A stretch of DNA of 64,000 nucleotides from Gemmatimonadota bacterium (GTDB lineage Bacteria > Gemmatimonadota > Gemmatimonadetes > Gemmatimonadales > GWC2-71-9): contig QHUM01000053.1 in NCBI GenBank assembly GCA_003222135.1, forward strand, positions 62,001-126,000, given 5' to 3'. Under the pieces are notes generated by a model, which was not told the DNA's origin, made no database searches, and saw only the letters and a program-made list of their open reading frames with translations. The translations under genes were made by a program, and so were the position numbers. Below are positions 26,441-35,158 of this stretch, piece after piece (position 1 is the first letter of the stretch; each line of letters starts with the position of its first letter).

Positions 26441-27007
26441 TCAGTAGTGGCACAGCGTGCAATCGCGGCCCACCTGCCGCTGCACGTGGCAGTTGATGCA
26501 CCAGCCCATCTTGAGCGTGGCGACCTGATGCACCTGGGGCATCGCGCGCACGTCCCCGTGACAGGTGCGGCAGCTCTCGGTGCCGAGGATCTTGATGTGG
26601 CGCATGTGGGGGAACCGGACGAACCCCGGGAGGGCGTGGATCCGGATCCAGTGCGGCGGCTGCTTGCTCGTCCACGCCTCGCGCACCTTCTTGATCTCCG
26701 CCTGATGCGAGGGCGTCGAACCGGCGATCATCTGGTGACAGCCGAAGCACGTCTGGACCGCAGGGATCCCCGGCTCACTCGAGATGGTGACCGTGCTGTG
26801 ACAGTAGAGGCAAGGGATCTGGTCCTGACCGGCATGGACGTCGTGGCGGAAGAAGATCGGCTGACGGGGACCGGCGAGCTTCCCCGTGTCGGTGATGACG
26901 CGAGCGGTGGAGGCAGGTACGGATGGTCGACTTTGCGCCGCGGCTGGGCCGGCAACGAGGAGAGCGACAGCGACGCCGGCCGCGGCCCTACCACTCCTCT
27001 TCGTCAT
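26441..27007 (-). CDS. actA: alternative complex III subunit ActA, pentaheme cytochrome c
   Basis: A 188-residue exported protein with signal peptide VAVALLVAGPAAAQS and exactly five CXXCH motifs: CLYCH, CFGCH, CRTCH, CINCH and CTLCH, the last at the extreme C-terminus. Five hemes is the norm for ActA. It is the first gene of the operon, so the promoter should lie in 27008-27103 or upstream of the DUF3788 gene. The ATG at 27005-27007 is chosen because the signal peptide begins there. A longer reading frame upstream adds residues unlike a signal. Confidence 0.93.
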   Translation of the reverse strand: MTKRSGRAAAGVAVALLVAGPAAAQSRPSVPASTARVITDTGKLAGPRQPIFFRHDVHAGQDQIPCLYCHSTVTISSEPGIPAVQTCFGCHQMIAGSTPSHQAEIKKVREAWTSKQPPHWIRIHALPGFVRFPHMRHIKILGTESCRTCHGDVRAMPQVHQVATLKMGWCINCHVQRQVGRDCTLCHY

Positions 27008-27103
27008 CAATCGCGCTCGATGGCGAATGTATTGTTCGTGTGGAACGGCTTGCGGGCCGGAATGTAGCGCCAGCGGCAAACGGGACACAAGTCCCGCGTG
27101 CCC

Positions 27104-27574
27104 CTACTCCGGGCGCGCCAGAAACTGGTGCTTCAGCCGGACGATCGCGACGAACGCGTCGACGGCGTCCAGATCCGGAAACTCCATCCAGCACCACCGC
27201 ACCCCGGACGACACCGCCCCGCCACGGATCGCGTGCCGCAACGCCTTGGGCAGGCCATCGCCGACGGCGAACTCGCGTTCCTCGAGCTCCGACAGAACGA
27301 ACGTGCCGCTGACGCCCGCCTCCATGGGATGGAGGTAGCCGAGCTTGCGGCCACCGACCTCGTACATCCACACCCACTTCCACGCGGTCCCCATGAACAC
27401 CACTTGCTCGGTGACGTGCTTGAGCGCGCGTATCCCCTCTCGCGCCTTCTTGAAACGCTGCGCCGCGCGTGGCGGGAGGTCCTTGATCGGGGCGTCGGAC
27501 TTGGGGCGCTTGCGCGGGCTATGGTACAGGTTTGTGGCCCAGTAGCCCGACGGCTGATGGTCGATGGGGATCAT
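27104..27574 (-). CDS. DUF3788-like protein
   Basis: A 156-residue soluble protein. The stretch WKWVWMYEVGGRKLGYLHP, followed by GTFVLSELEEREF, resembles DUF3788 proteins, whose function is unknown. It starts inside the stop of the BNR-repeat gene (ATGA overlap at 27571-27574), so it is translationally coupled to it. It ends 96 bases before actA. No signal peptide or catalytic motif is seen. Confidence 0.72.
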   Translation of the reverse strand: MIPIDHQPSGYWATNLYHSPRKRPKSDAPIKDLPPRAAQRFKKAREGIRALKHVTEQVVFMGTAWKWVWMYEVGGRKLGYLHPMEAGVSGTFVLSELEEREFAVGDGLPKALRHAIRGGAVSSGVRWCWMEFPDLDAVDAFVAIVRLKHQFLARPE

Positions 27575-30500
27575 AGCTCTCCTATTGTACCCTCGAGCGT
27601 CCGCAGACGCCCCACCAGCCGCGCGAGCGAGCGCTCCAACTCCCCCACGACTGCTCGGACCGCAGCGGTCGGGGCCGAGTCGGCACCCTCCACCACGTTG
27701 TAGGCGGCCACGAGATCGGCGTTCAGGCGCGTCAGGTTGTCCGCGCCGCGATCGTCCCCGCCGGGGCGCGGCCCCCGGCCCGCTCCGGACTCGAGCGCCG
27801 CAGCGCGGGCGTCGAGCGAGTCGAGCGCGGCCATCCGGCCCTGCGCCGCGCGGTCCCGTACGCTCCTGAGCCGTGCCTGTAGGGCGTGCACTCGCTGCCA
27901 CGCCGCCGTGTCGCGATCCATGGCGCGCACCAGTCGCAGCGCCAGCGCAAATTGTTGCTCCAGGACGCCGGGCCCCGGCCGCACGCGCGGATCCCTCCTG
28001 ACCACGAGGGGCTGGGTAAGGGTCACCCCGTCCACGGTGAGCCGTACCGTGTACGATCCCGGAAGCACCCAAGGCCCGCGCGGCTCGCGTGGCGTGTCGC
28101 CGCGGATGGCGGAGATCGGGTACTCGTGCTGCAGCGCGGGCGGCGGGGCGGCGTGCAGGTCCCACACGAAGCGATGCATCCCCCGATCGGTCGACAGCGT
28201 CGGCGACGGCCGTATCCAGGTGAGCGGGATGTTGACCGTAGTGTCGGGCGGCTCGGGACGATCACCGCTCGCGAAGCGACGCACCAGCGCGCCCGACCGA
28301 TCGCGAACCTCGAGCACCACAGGTCCCGCCGCCGGCCGAGCCAGATAGTAGTCCAGCATCGCGCCGTCGGGCGGATTCCTGCCCGCGGGCTCGTCGGGCG
28401 GGAGCGGCGTGTCGGTGTTGCCGTTCCAGCGAACCCGAACGGCGGGCGCCGGCCGGTACAGATACACGCCTCCCGCCGCGGCGGCGGCGGCCGCCGCCGC
28501 GATCTGGCGCAATGGCGTGATGTCGTCGAGGATCCAGAACGAGCGTCCATGGGTCGCCACGACCAGGTCGGTGTCGTGCACGACGAGGTCGCGCACCGAG
28601 CTCGCCGGCAAATCGAGTCGCAGCGATTGCCAGTGCGCACCGTCGTCGAACGACACGTAGACGCTCCGCTCCGTCCCGGCGTACAACAACCCGCGCCGCA
28701 CCGGATCCTCCCGCACGACGTTCACAACTTCGTTCTCGGGGATGCCCGTGACGATTTCGCTCCACGTCCGGCCCGCGTCGTTTGTCCGGTAGATGTGGGG
28801 GTGGAGGTCGTCGAGGCGGAAGCGGTTCACGGCGGCGTACGCGACCAGCGTGTCGAAGTGCGAGGCCTCCATGAGAGAGACCTTGCTCCACGGCGTGAGC
28901 GCGGTCGGGGTGACGTTCGTCCACCGGCGCCCGCCGTCGTGCGTAACGTGGATGAGTCCGTCGTCGGTGCCGACCCAGAGCAGTCCGGGCCGCGTGAACG
29001 ACGGTGCGATAGTGTAGATCACGCCGCGGTGCCGGCCCTGCTCCGGATCGAGCGACGCGAACGCGCCCAGGCTCGCCGGTACGTCCGCGGTCGGGCGCGT
29101 GAGATCGGGGCTGATCGTCTGCCAACGCTCGCCGCCGTTCAGCGTCTTGAAGACGACGTTCGCACCCAGGTACAGAACGTGTGGGTCGACGGGCGAGAAC
29201 ACCACCGGCATGGTGCGCACCCAGCGATACTTCCCCATCCGCACCGGCTCGGGGGACACGTCCTGCACCTGCCCGGTCCGCCAGTCGAAACGCGCGATCT
29301 TCCCGCCGTACACGATGTCGGGGTGCAGCGGATCGGGCGCGACGTAGCCATACTCCTCCGCGCCAACGGGACGCCACTCCCGGAACGTGATCTCCCCGTC
29401 GTTGCCGCGGCTCGCGATCCCGGCGGATCCACTCTCCTGCTGGCCGCCGTACACGCGGTACGGGAACTGGTTGTCGGTGCTGACGTGGTAGAACTGCGCG
29501 GTCGGTTGGTTGTACCACGAGCTCCACGTCCCGCCCCCGTTCACCGTGACGACGGCGCCCTGATCGCCGGCGAGCAGGATGATGTTGGGATCGTCCGGGT
29601 TGATCCAGAGACGGTGATAGTCGTCGCCCCCCGGCGCGCCGCGGAACGCGGTGAAGGTCCGGCCGGCGTCGCTCGACTTCCAGGTGACGACGTTCGCCAC
29701 GTAGAGGACGTCGGCGTTCTTCGGGTCCACCTTCACCTCGTTGAAGTCGCCGTCGCGACCCCAGAGCCGCGGGTCCGCGTTGACGAGGCGCCAATGCTCG
29801 CCGCCGTCATCGGAGCGGTACACCCCGCCGCCGTTCGCGGCCCCCACCACCGCGTACATGCGCCGGGGCTCGCTCGCGGACATCCCGAGGCCGATGCGGC
29901 CGAGCTTGTCCTCCGCCGTCGGCAGGCCGGCGGTGATCCCCCGCCAGGTCGTGCCGCCATCGGTCGACTTGTACAAGCCGTTGTTGGCGGACAAGGTCCA
30001 GGAGCTGCCGATCTCCCAGGGCGCCTGGCGCGCCGCCCACAGGACGGCGAACACGGTCTGCGGGCTCGCCGAATCGAAGGCGACGTCTACGGCGCCGGTG
30101 TTCTCGTCCTTGTAGAGCACGCGCTGCCAGGTCTCCCCGCCATCGGTCGACCGAAACACGCCGCGCTCCGCATTGGGGCCGTACGGATGACCGAGCACCG
30201 CGGCAAAGACGCGACGGGCGTCGTGCGGATCGACGATAACGGCGGGGATCTGCTGGCCGTCGGACAGTCCCAGGTGCCGCCACGTCCGCCCCGCATCGCC
30301 GGACTGATAGATCCCGTCGCCCACTGAGAGGTCGGGGCGCTGCAGCCCTTCACCACTCCCGACGTAGATGACCTTGGGATCGGAGGCGGCGACCGCGAGC
30401 GCGCCGATCGAGCCGGTCGGCTGCCCGTCGAACAGCGGCGTCCAGGTGCGCCCGTAATCCGTGGTCCGCCATACGCCGCCGTTGTTCACGCCGATGTAGA

Positions 30501-30678
30501 ACAGGTTGGGCTGACCCGGCACGCCCGTCGCCGCCACGGTGCGGCCGCCGCGAAACGGACCGATCGAGCGCCAGTGCAGCTCGGCGAAGAGCGCGGGGTC
30601 GTACGCTTGAGAGAGAGCGACTGACGGGAAGATGGTGATGAGCCAGACCGACGACGCGAGCCGAAGTAGTGCAATCAC
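27571..30678 (-). CDS. exported sortilin/VPS10-type BNR-repeat protein
   Basis: A 1035-residue protein with a signal peptide ending near ALSQ. Residues about 25-720 form a beta-propeller with many Asp-box-like repeats, such as VWRTTDYGRTWTP, IYQSGDAGRTWRH, VFRSTDGGETWQR and LYKSTDGGTTWRG. These are the motifs of the sortilin/glycosyl hydrolase 33-like WD40/BNR family. The C-terminal third (from about 760) has a Pro/Arg-rich Ig-like segment and a helical end with repeated Leu/Arg. These proteins are abundant in Gemmatimonadota and Bacteroidota and are thought to act at the cell surface. Substrate unknown. A run of eight alanines marks the linker near residue 730. Confidence 0.88.
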   Translation of the reverse strand: MIALLRLASSVWLITIFPSVALSQAYDPALFAELHWRSIGPFRGGRTVAATGVPGQPNLFYIGVNNGGVWRTTDYGRTWTPLFDGQPTGSIGALAVAASDPKVIYVGSGEGLQRPDLSVGDGIYQSGDAGRTWRHLGLSDGQQIPAVIVDPHDARRVFAAVLGHPYGPNAERGVFRSTDGGETWQRVLYKDENTGAVDVAFDSASPQTVFAVLWAARQAPWEIGSSWTLSANNGLYKSTDGGTTWRGITAGLPTAEDKLGRIGLGMSASEPRRMYAVVGAANGGGVYRSDDGGEHWRLVNADPRLWGRDGDFNEVKVDPKNADVLYVANVVTWKSSDAGRTFTAFRGAPGGDDYHRLWINPDDPNIILLAGDQGAVVTVNGGGTWSSWYNQPTAQFYHVSTDNQFPYRVYGGQQESGSAGIASRGNDGEITFREWRPVGAEEYGYVAPDPLHPDIVYGGKIARFDWRTGQVQDVSPEPVRMGKYRWVRTMPVVFSPVDPHVLYLGANVVFKTLNGGERWQTISPDLTRPTADVPASLGAFASLDPEQGRHRGVIYTIAPSFTRPGLLWVGTDDGLIHVTHDGGRRWTNVTPTALTPWSKVSLMEASHFDTLVAYAAVNRFRLDDLHPHIYRTNDAGRTWSEIVTGIPENEVVNVVREDPVRRGLLYAGTERSVYVSFDDGAHWQSLRLDLPASSVRDLVVHDTDLVVATHGRSFWILDDITPLRQIAAAAAAAAAGGVYLYRPAPAVRVRWNGNTDTPLPPDEPAGRNPPDGAMLDYYLARPAAGPVVLEVRDRSGALVRRFASGDRPEPPDTTVNIPLTWIRPSPTLSTDRGMHRFVWDLHAAPPPALQHEYPISAIRGDTPREPRGPWVLPGSYTVRLTVDGVTLTQPLVVRRDPRVRPGPGVLEQQFALALRLVRAMDRDTAAWQRVHALQARLRSVRDRAAQGRMAALDSLDARAAALESGAGRGPRPGGDDRGADNLTRLNADLVAAYNVVEGADSAPTAAVRAVVGELERSLARLVGRLRTLEGTIGEL

Positions 30679-30751
30679 GCGCGAACACTCCCGGACAAGA
30701 GATGACCGTTACGAGAATCGGCGCGGTATTTCGCACCGCCGATCTGCCGAG

Positions 30752-31885
30752 TCAAGCGGCGATCGGACGGGCCGCCGCCCGAAACCGCCCCATGTCGAGC
30801 AGTCGCGCCACCGACACGCCTGGCACCGCCATCCGACCGTCCTTGCTCATCGTGAGCTTGATCACGTCCGCATCGCGCCCATACCAGCGCGAGCTCGGCT
30901 CCAGGTCGGACGGATAGACGCACAGCGGCAGACCGGCGACCGCGAGCGCCGCCTGCGAGCCGATTCCCGTCTCGGGCATCGTGCCGACCCAGAGCTCGGC
31001 TTGGTACGCGGCCGCCTGGGCGTACACCCGGCACACCTCCGCGAGGCCGCCCATGCGGTGGACCTTGATGTTCCATACCCGGGGTCCCTCCAGATCGATC
31101 ACCTGGCGCGCGACGGCGGCGCTCGTGAGCGTCTCATCGAGGCAGACCGGGGTAGCGAGCGTTCGGCCCAGCACGGCATGGCCGACGAGCTCGTCCGGGG
31201 CCAGCGGCTGCTCGATGTAGAGCAGGCCCGCCTGATCGAGGGCCCTGAGGCTCCGCTCGTCGGCCGGCCACGCGTACGCGCCGTTGGCGTCGACCGTGAG
31301 CGGGAGGTCGACGCCGCTCATCGCGGCGCGCGCCGCGGTGACGGCGACCGCGTCCCAGCCCGGCATCACCTTGATCTTCACGCGGCGGTACCCCTGCTCC
31401 AGTGCGGCGGCGACCCGGCGTGTGAGGGTGCCCGGTTGCCGATCCTCGGGGATACCGAGGGCCACGCCGCACGGGACGCTCGACGCCGCGGGGACGCCGA
31501 GCCGGAGGGCGACGAGCTGGCCGAGCCCGACACCGCGGCGATGGGCCTCCAAGTCCCAGGCGGCGGTTTCGATTCCCGCCCGCGCGAACGGATTGCCGCG
31601 CACGCCGTCGCGCAGCGCGGCATCCACGGCGTCGGGGGCGTCGATCTCCTGCCCGGCGACGCGGGGCAGCAGGACGCGCACGATCAGGTCGCGGGCCCCG
31701 GCGAGGGTCTCCGCGGAGTAGAACGGCAGCTCGAACGGGGGCGACTCGCCGTACCCGACATGGCCGGCATCGTCGTGCAGCGCGACGATGAGCGAGCGGC
31801 GCGCGTCGATCCGTCCCCCCGAGATGATGAACGGCTCGACGAACGGAATCGTCAGGTCGAACAGCTCAACCCGGGTGATGCGCAC
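30752..31885 (-). CDS. enolase-superfamily enzyme (o-succinylbenzoate synthase / N-succinylamino acid racemase type)
   Basis: A 377-residue enzyme of the muconate lactonizing subgroup. The catalytic set is complete: VKIKVMPG (K-x-K, about residue 165), metal ligands in TVDANGAY, YIEQPL and CLDETL, and the opposite Lys in NIKVHRMGG (about 265). N-terminal LPFYSAETL and GGRIDARRSLIV fit the OSBS/NSAR branch, where one fold serves menaquinone synthesis and amino-acid racemisation. No other men genes are near. The adjacent oxidases, lyase and amidohydrolases point instead to racemisation or epimerisation in a catabolic pathway. GTG start at 31883-31885, 20 bases inside the previous gene. Confidence 0.87.
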   Translation of the reverse strand: MRITRVELFDLTIPFVEPFIISGGRIDARRSLIVALHDDAGHVGYGESPPFELPFYSAETLAGARDLIVRVLLPRVAGQEIDAPDAVDAALRDGVRGNPFARAGIETAAWDLEAHRRGVGLGQLVALRLGVPAASSVPCGVALGIPEDRQPGTLTRRVAAALEQGYRRVKIKVMPGWDAVAVTAARAAMSGVDLPLTVDANGAYAWPADERSLRALDQAGLLYIEQPLAPDELVGHAVLGRTLATPVCLDETLTSAAVARQVIDLEGPRVWNIKVHRMGGLAEVCRVYAQAAAYQAELWVGTMPETGIGSQAALAVAGLPLCVYPSDLEPSSRWYGRDADVIKLTMSKDGRMAVPGVSVARLLDMGRFRAAARPIAA

Positions 31886-33017
31886 CGGCCGCGAGGTCGA
31901 GGAAGTGCAGCGCGCCGTCGCGTCGCTCGAGCCCACCCGCCGCTTCGAGCTCGAGCAGCGCGGCGACGAGGCCGTCGGCGGGATCGAACAGCAGCGCGTG
32001 GAGGGCCCGCTGAGTCCGCGAACCGTGGGTGGCCGGGTATTGCGACAGCGGGAGTTGGAAGAAGGTGTGGAGCTGCATGCTCTCGCAGCCGCGCCGCGCA
32101 TATTCGACGATCATGCGGCCCGAGCAAATGTTACCCGTCCCGCACAGCGCCGGGCGAACGCCCGGGGCCATGGCATCCAGCACCCGCAGGTTCCGGTCGC
32201 TCAAGTCCCAGCCGCCGTACGCCACGGCCTGTTGCGCGTCGAACAATCGGTTGAAGCAGATGAGGGCATCGGCACCCCGGCACGCGTCCATCATCTCGTT
32301 CTGGAAGGCGTCATCGAAGCGCGCGTTCATCAGCTTGACGGCGATTCGTACCGCTCGCGGCGCCGCCGCGCGGATGCGACCGGGGACGTCACGCAGCCAC
32401 CGCAGAATCTGGTCGCGGTCACCGGCCAATGAGTCCCCCGCGAGCGTCGGCGAGAAGTCCTTCTCGACGAGCAACGGGGGCTCGCCCGCTCCCCAGGCGT
32501 CGGCGAGGAGCCGCGTGGTATAGCGGTACTCGGCGTCACGAAACGGGTCCTCGAGCCGGGGCAAGTGGTACTGCACCGACGGCACCACGAGCAGGCGTCC
32601 CGCACGCGTGAGGTCGCGTCCCGCCCGCATCAACCCGAGGTATTCGTCGAATGAGCGGTCCCAACCCCTGCCCTTCCAGGTGACGGTCCACCCGGGCCGG
32701 CCGCCCGCGGCGCGCCGCCGCTCGACCGTCATCTTCGTCTCGTGGATCGCCCACGCCGCCATCGACTGGCTACCGGCCTCGTCCTGAGCGATGACGGTCT
32801 TCAGAACCACGAAGGCGAGTCCCGCCCGAGCATCTTCGGCGAGCTGATTCTGGTTCAGGGACAACTGGCCCGAGCCCTTCCCGACGGGATGGGGGACCGC
32901 CTCACCCAGGTAGCGCGCGGTGAGGTCGATCCCGTACGTCTCGCGCACGTGGTCGGCGAAGTCGCCGGGGAGTTCCCGCTTGAAGCGCTCGAAATCGCGC
33001 TCGAGCTCCGAACGCAT
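31866..33017 (-). CDS. dihydroorotate/dihydropyrimidine dehydrogenase-like FMN enzyme
   Basis: A protein of about 383 residues with a TIM-barrel FMN-binding pattern. The region GKGSGQLSLNQNQLAEDARA is followed by GLAFVVLKTV. The C-terminal FMN phosphate site is CGTGNICSGRMIVEYARRGC with MQLHTF after it, as in the DHODH and dihydropyrimidine dehydrogenase family. The acceptor and substrate are not known. An orphan DHODH-like enzyme beside an amidohydrolase suggests degradation of a ring compound. An upstream ATG at 33042-33044 would add nine residues. It lies in the loop of a hairpin, so the downstream ATG is preferred with modest confidence. Confidence 0.8.
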   Translation of the reverse strand: MRSELERDFERFKRELPGDFADHVRETYGIDLTARYLGEAVPHPVGKGSGQLSLNQNQLAEDARAGLAFVVLKTVIAQDEAGSQSMAAWAIHETKMTVERRRAAGGRPGWTVTWKGRGWDRSFDEYLGLMRAGRDLTRAGRLLVVPSVQYHLPRLEDPFRDAEYRYTTRLLADAWGAGEPPLLVEKDFSPTLAGDSLAGDRDQILRWLRDVPGRIRAAAPRAVRIAVKLMNARFDDAFQNEMMDACRGADALICFNRLFDAQQAVAYGGWDLSDRNLRVLDAMAPGVRPALCGTGNICSGRMIVEYARRGCESMQLHTFFQLPLSQYPATHGSRTQRALHALLFDPADGLVAALLELEAAGGLERRDGALHFLDLAAGAHHPG

Positions 33018-33031
33018 AGGCCGGTGGACCA

Positions 33032-33054
33032 ACCCCGGGGCCATGCCCCGGGGT
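33032..33054. terminator. GC hairpin at gene junction
   Basis: Nine-base arms (ACCCCGGGG at 33032-33040, CCCCGGGGT at 33046-33054) around a five-base loop. It covers the junction between the FAD oxidoreductase stop and the DHODH-like gene, and the alternative start of the latter is in the loop. It may weaken expression of downstream genes or control translation. No U-tract is present. Confidence 0.4.
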
Positions 33055-34256
33055 CAGCGGCCAAACCGCGACAGCCGGAACTGGGGGTCGGCCGCGCCGT
33101 CGGTGAGCACAAGCCCGGCTACCAGCTCGCCCAGCGCCGGCCCGTGCTTGAACCCGTGTCCCGATCCACCACCCACGAGCCACACATGGTCCGCCCTCGG
33201 GTGGCGGTCGACGATGAAGTGCTCGTCAGGGGAGTTCTCGTACTGGCACACGCGCGCCTCGAGCAGCGGGGCATCTTTGAGCGCCGGGAACCGGAATGCC
33301 AGGTAGTCGCGGGCGCTGCGGAGCGCCTCCGGCGACGGCAGGCGCTCACCGGCGGTGGGGTCAAACACGGGCCCGCGAGCGTCGTCCGCCACTTTGAACC
33401 CCCGCCACTCGTTCCCGGGGATCCCATATATGAAGTGATTGGCGTGATCGGCCCACACGGGGAGTGCCTCCTCGGTGAAGCGCGCGTCACCGGGCGGGGT
33501 GCCGAAGAAGAACACTTCCTGACGCGTCGCGCGCACGCGATCGCCGATCACATCCGGAAACAGCTTCCCGAGCCACGGCCCGCAGGCGAACACGTACGCG
33601 TCGCCGGCCAGGTCGCTGCCATCGCTGCAGCGCACGGCCTCGCCCGGCGCGGGCGGCTGCACTGCGACCTGACGATAGACGCCGCCGGCTGCGAGAAATC
33701 CCTCGAGCACCGCGGCACAGGCGCGCCGCGCCGTGAGATAGCCGCCGTCCCGCTCGAAGATCGCCCAGCGCACACGCGCGCAGTTGATCTGCGGGTAGCG
33801 CTTGGCGGTCTCGGCACCCGTCAACTCGTCGAAGCGACACCCCGCCTCCTTGAGAATCGGCAGCGCGGCCTTTTCGTACGACTCGTCGTCCTCGACCAGC
33901 CACAGCACGCCGATCGGATGGAGCAGACGCTGCTTCCAGCGTCGTTCGTGCTCCCGCCACAGAGCGAGCGCGCGCATTGTCAGGTGCGTGTACACGGCTC
34001 GCGGGCCGTAGGTGGCGCGGATGACCCGCGTCTCCCCGCCCGAGCTGGCGCGGGCGTTGCCGGGTCCCCACGCGTCGACCAGCGTCACGCGAGCACCGCC
34101 GCGCCGGAGGTACAACGCGGTCCAGCCGCCGAACGCCCCTGCCCCGACCACCACGACGTGCGGTTTGTGCTTCATGGGAACGAAGCCTTTGAGGAGAGGG
34201 AGTGCCGCGCTCGCCGCCCACGCCTCGAGAAACGAGCGCCGGGGAATACGCTTCAC
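33054..34256 (-). CDS. exported FAD-dependent oxidoreductase (DAO/sarcosine oxidase-like)
   Basis: A 400-residue flavoenzyme. It starts with VKRIPRRSFLEAWAASAALP, a twin-arginine signal, so it may be exported folded. The Rossmann entry is HVVVVGAGAFGGWTAL (about residue 36), followed by GETRVIRATYG and a C-terminal GGGSGHGFKHGPALGELVA, typical of the D-amino acid/sarcosine oxidase family. It would oxidise an amine or N-methyl amino acid. The GTG start overlaps the DHDPS-like gene by 4 bases. An exported oxidase amid otherwise cytoplasmic-looking enzymes is unusual. Confidence 0.88.
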   Translation of the reverse strand: MKRIPRRSFLEAWAASAALPLLKGFVPMKHKPHVVVVGAGAFGGWTALYLRRGGARVTLVDAWGPGNARASSGGETRVIRATYGPRAVYTHLTMRALALWREHERRWKQRLLHPIGVLWLVEDDESYEKAALPILKEAGCRFDELTGAETAKRYPQINCARVRWAIFERDGGYLTARRACAAVLEGFLAAGGVYRQVAVQPPAPGEAVRCSDGSDLAGDAYVFACGPWLGKLFPDVIGDRVRATRQEVFFFGTPPGDARFTEEALPVWADHANHFIYGIPGNEWRGFKVADDARGPVFDPTAGERLPSPEALRSARDYLAFRFPALKDAPLLEARVCQYENSPDEHFIVDRHPRADHVWLVGGGSGHGFKHGPALGELVAGLVLTDGAADPQFRLSRFGR

Positions 34257-35158
34257 GGCCGGCTGACGCGCGCGCCGCGCGCGTCCCGGACGGCGCGGCG
34301 CACGACGTCCCGCTCGGCTGGCGGGAGGGCCGGCCCCCATGGGTCGTCGCACGCGTCCTCCGGAATCACGCCGTCGGCGGCGAGGGCCCACAGCAGACGG
34401 CGCACATACCCCTCCATCGGGGCCGTGAACGTGGCCGCCGCGAATCGGTCGCAGATCCCGGACAACCGCACGAACTGGGCGAAGTCGCCGGTATGGAACG
34501 CCTCGATCAGCGCAGCCTGTAACTTCGTCAGCGCCGCCCCCATCCCCACCAGGGCCGCCCGCGCGCCCATCGTGAGCGAATAGCCGAAGAAGCGGTCCTC
34601 GCCGGTAATCAGGAGCTTCTCCGGGTATTCGCGGATCAGCCCGGCGAGCCGTTGGAACGTCATGACCGAATCGAGGGTCGCGACCTTGATGCCGATCACG
34701 CCCGGCAGCTCGAGTATGCCGTGCAGCGTCGGGTTGTCGTACGCGACCCCGCCCGCCGCTTCATACAAGTAGAAGGCGATCACGGGTAGCACGCCGCTCA
34801 AGGCGGCGTGGTACCCGACCGGGTCGTCCGGCCGGGGAAAAGCGAGCAGGGCGTCCGCCCCGCCCGCCTTCGCCTCCCGCGCCATCGCGACGCTCGTGGC
34901 ACCCGCCACGATCACCTTGTCGGCGAGGGCGGCGCGCCAAGTGGCGAGCACCTGGTGACGCTGCTCGGAGGTGAGGTGTGGACCCCGCCCGGTGTGCGCC
35001 CACACCGCCACGCCCGCTACCTGCTGGCCGGCCATCGACCGGGCGTAGTCCCGCTGCGCGTCCTCCGCGACCGCGTCCCCGCGAAACGGCACCGGGACCG
35101 CGGGGATCAAGCCCCATTCCAAGGCGGCGGTCAGGCGCTCGGCCGGTCGCGCAGTCAG
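34253..35158 (-). CDS. DHDPS/N-acetylneuraminate lyase family aldolase
   Basis: A protein of about 301 residues in the DapA-type barrel family. Catalytic marks: GVIGIKVATLDS, which holds the Schiff-base Lys (about residue 165), and FYLYEA, which holds the Tyr. The substrate-side glycine loop GVAVWAHTGRG is less canonical than the GTTGE of DapA. A reaction on a 2-oxo acid is likely. The start is uncertain. CTG at 35156-35158 overlaps the previous stop by 4 bases, like most of this operon. A TTG about 15 codons further in is the alternative. No ATG or GTG is available. Confidence 0.82.
   Translation of the reverse strand: MTARPAERLTAALEWGLIPAVPVPFRGDAVAEDAQRDYARSMAGQQVAGVAVWAHTGRGPHLTSEQRHQVLATWRAALADKVIVAGATSVAMAREAKAGGADALLAFPRPDDPVGYHAALSGVLPVIAFYLYEAAGGVAYDNPTLHGILELPGVIGIKVATLDSVMTFQRLAGLIREYPEKLLITGEDRFFGYSLTMGARAALVGMGAALTKLQAALIEAFHTGDFAQFVRLSGICDRFAAATFTAPMEGYVRRLLWALAADGVIPEDACDDPWGPALPPAERDVVRRAVRDARGARVSRP

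Noticed and set aside
28460..28500. GCC/GCG-rich run in the BNR protein as an expansion repeat
   Set aside because: It encodes a plain alanine linker and has no flanking structure. Ordinary for such proteins.
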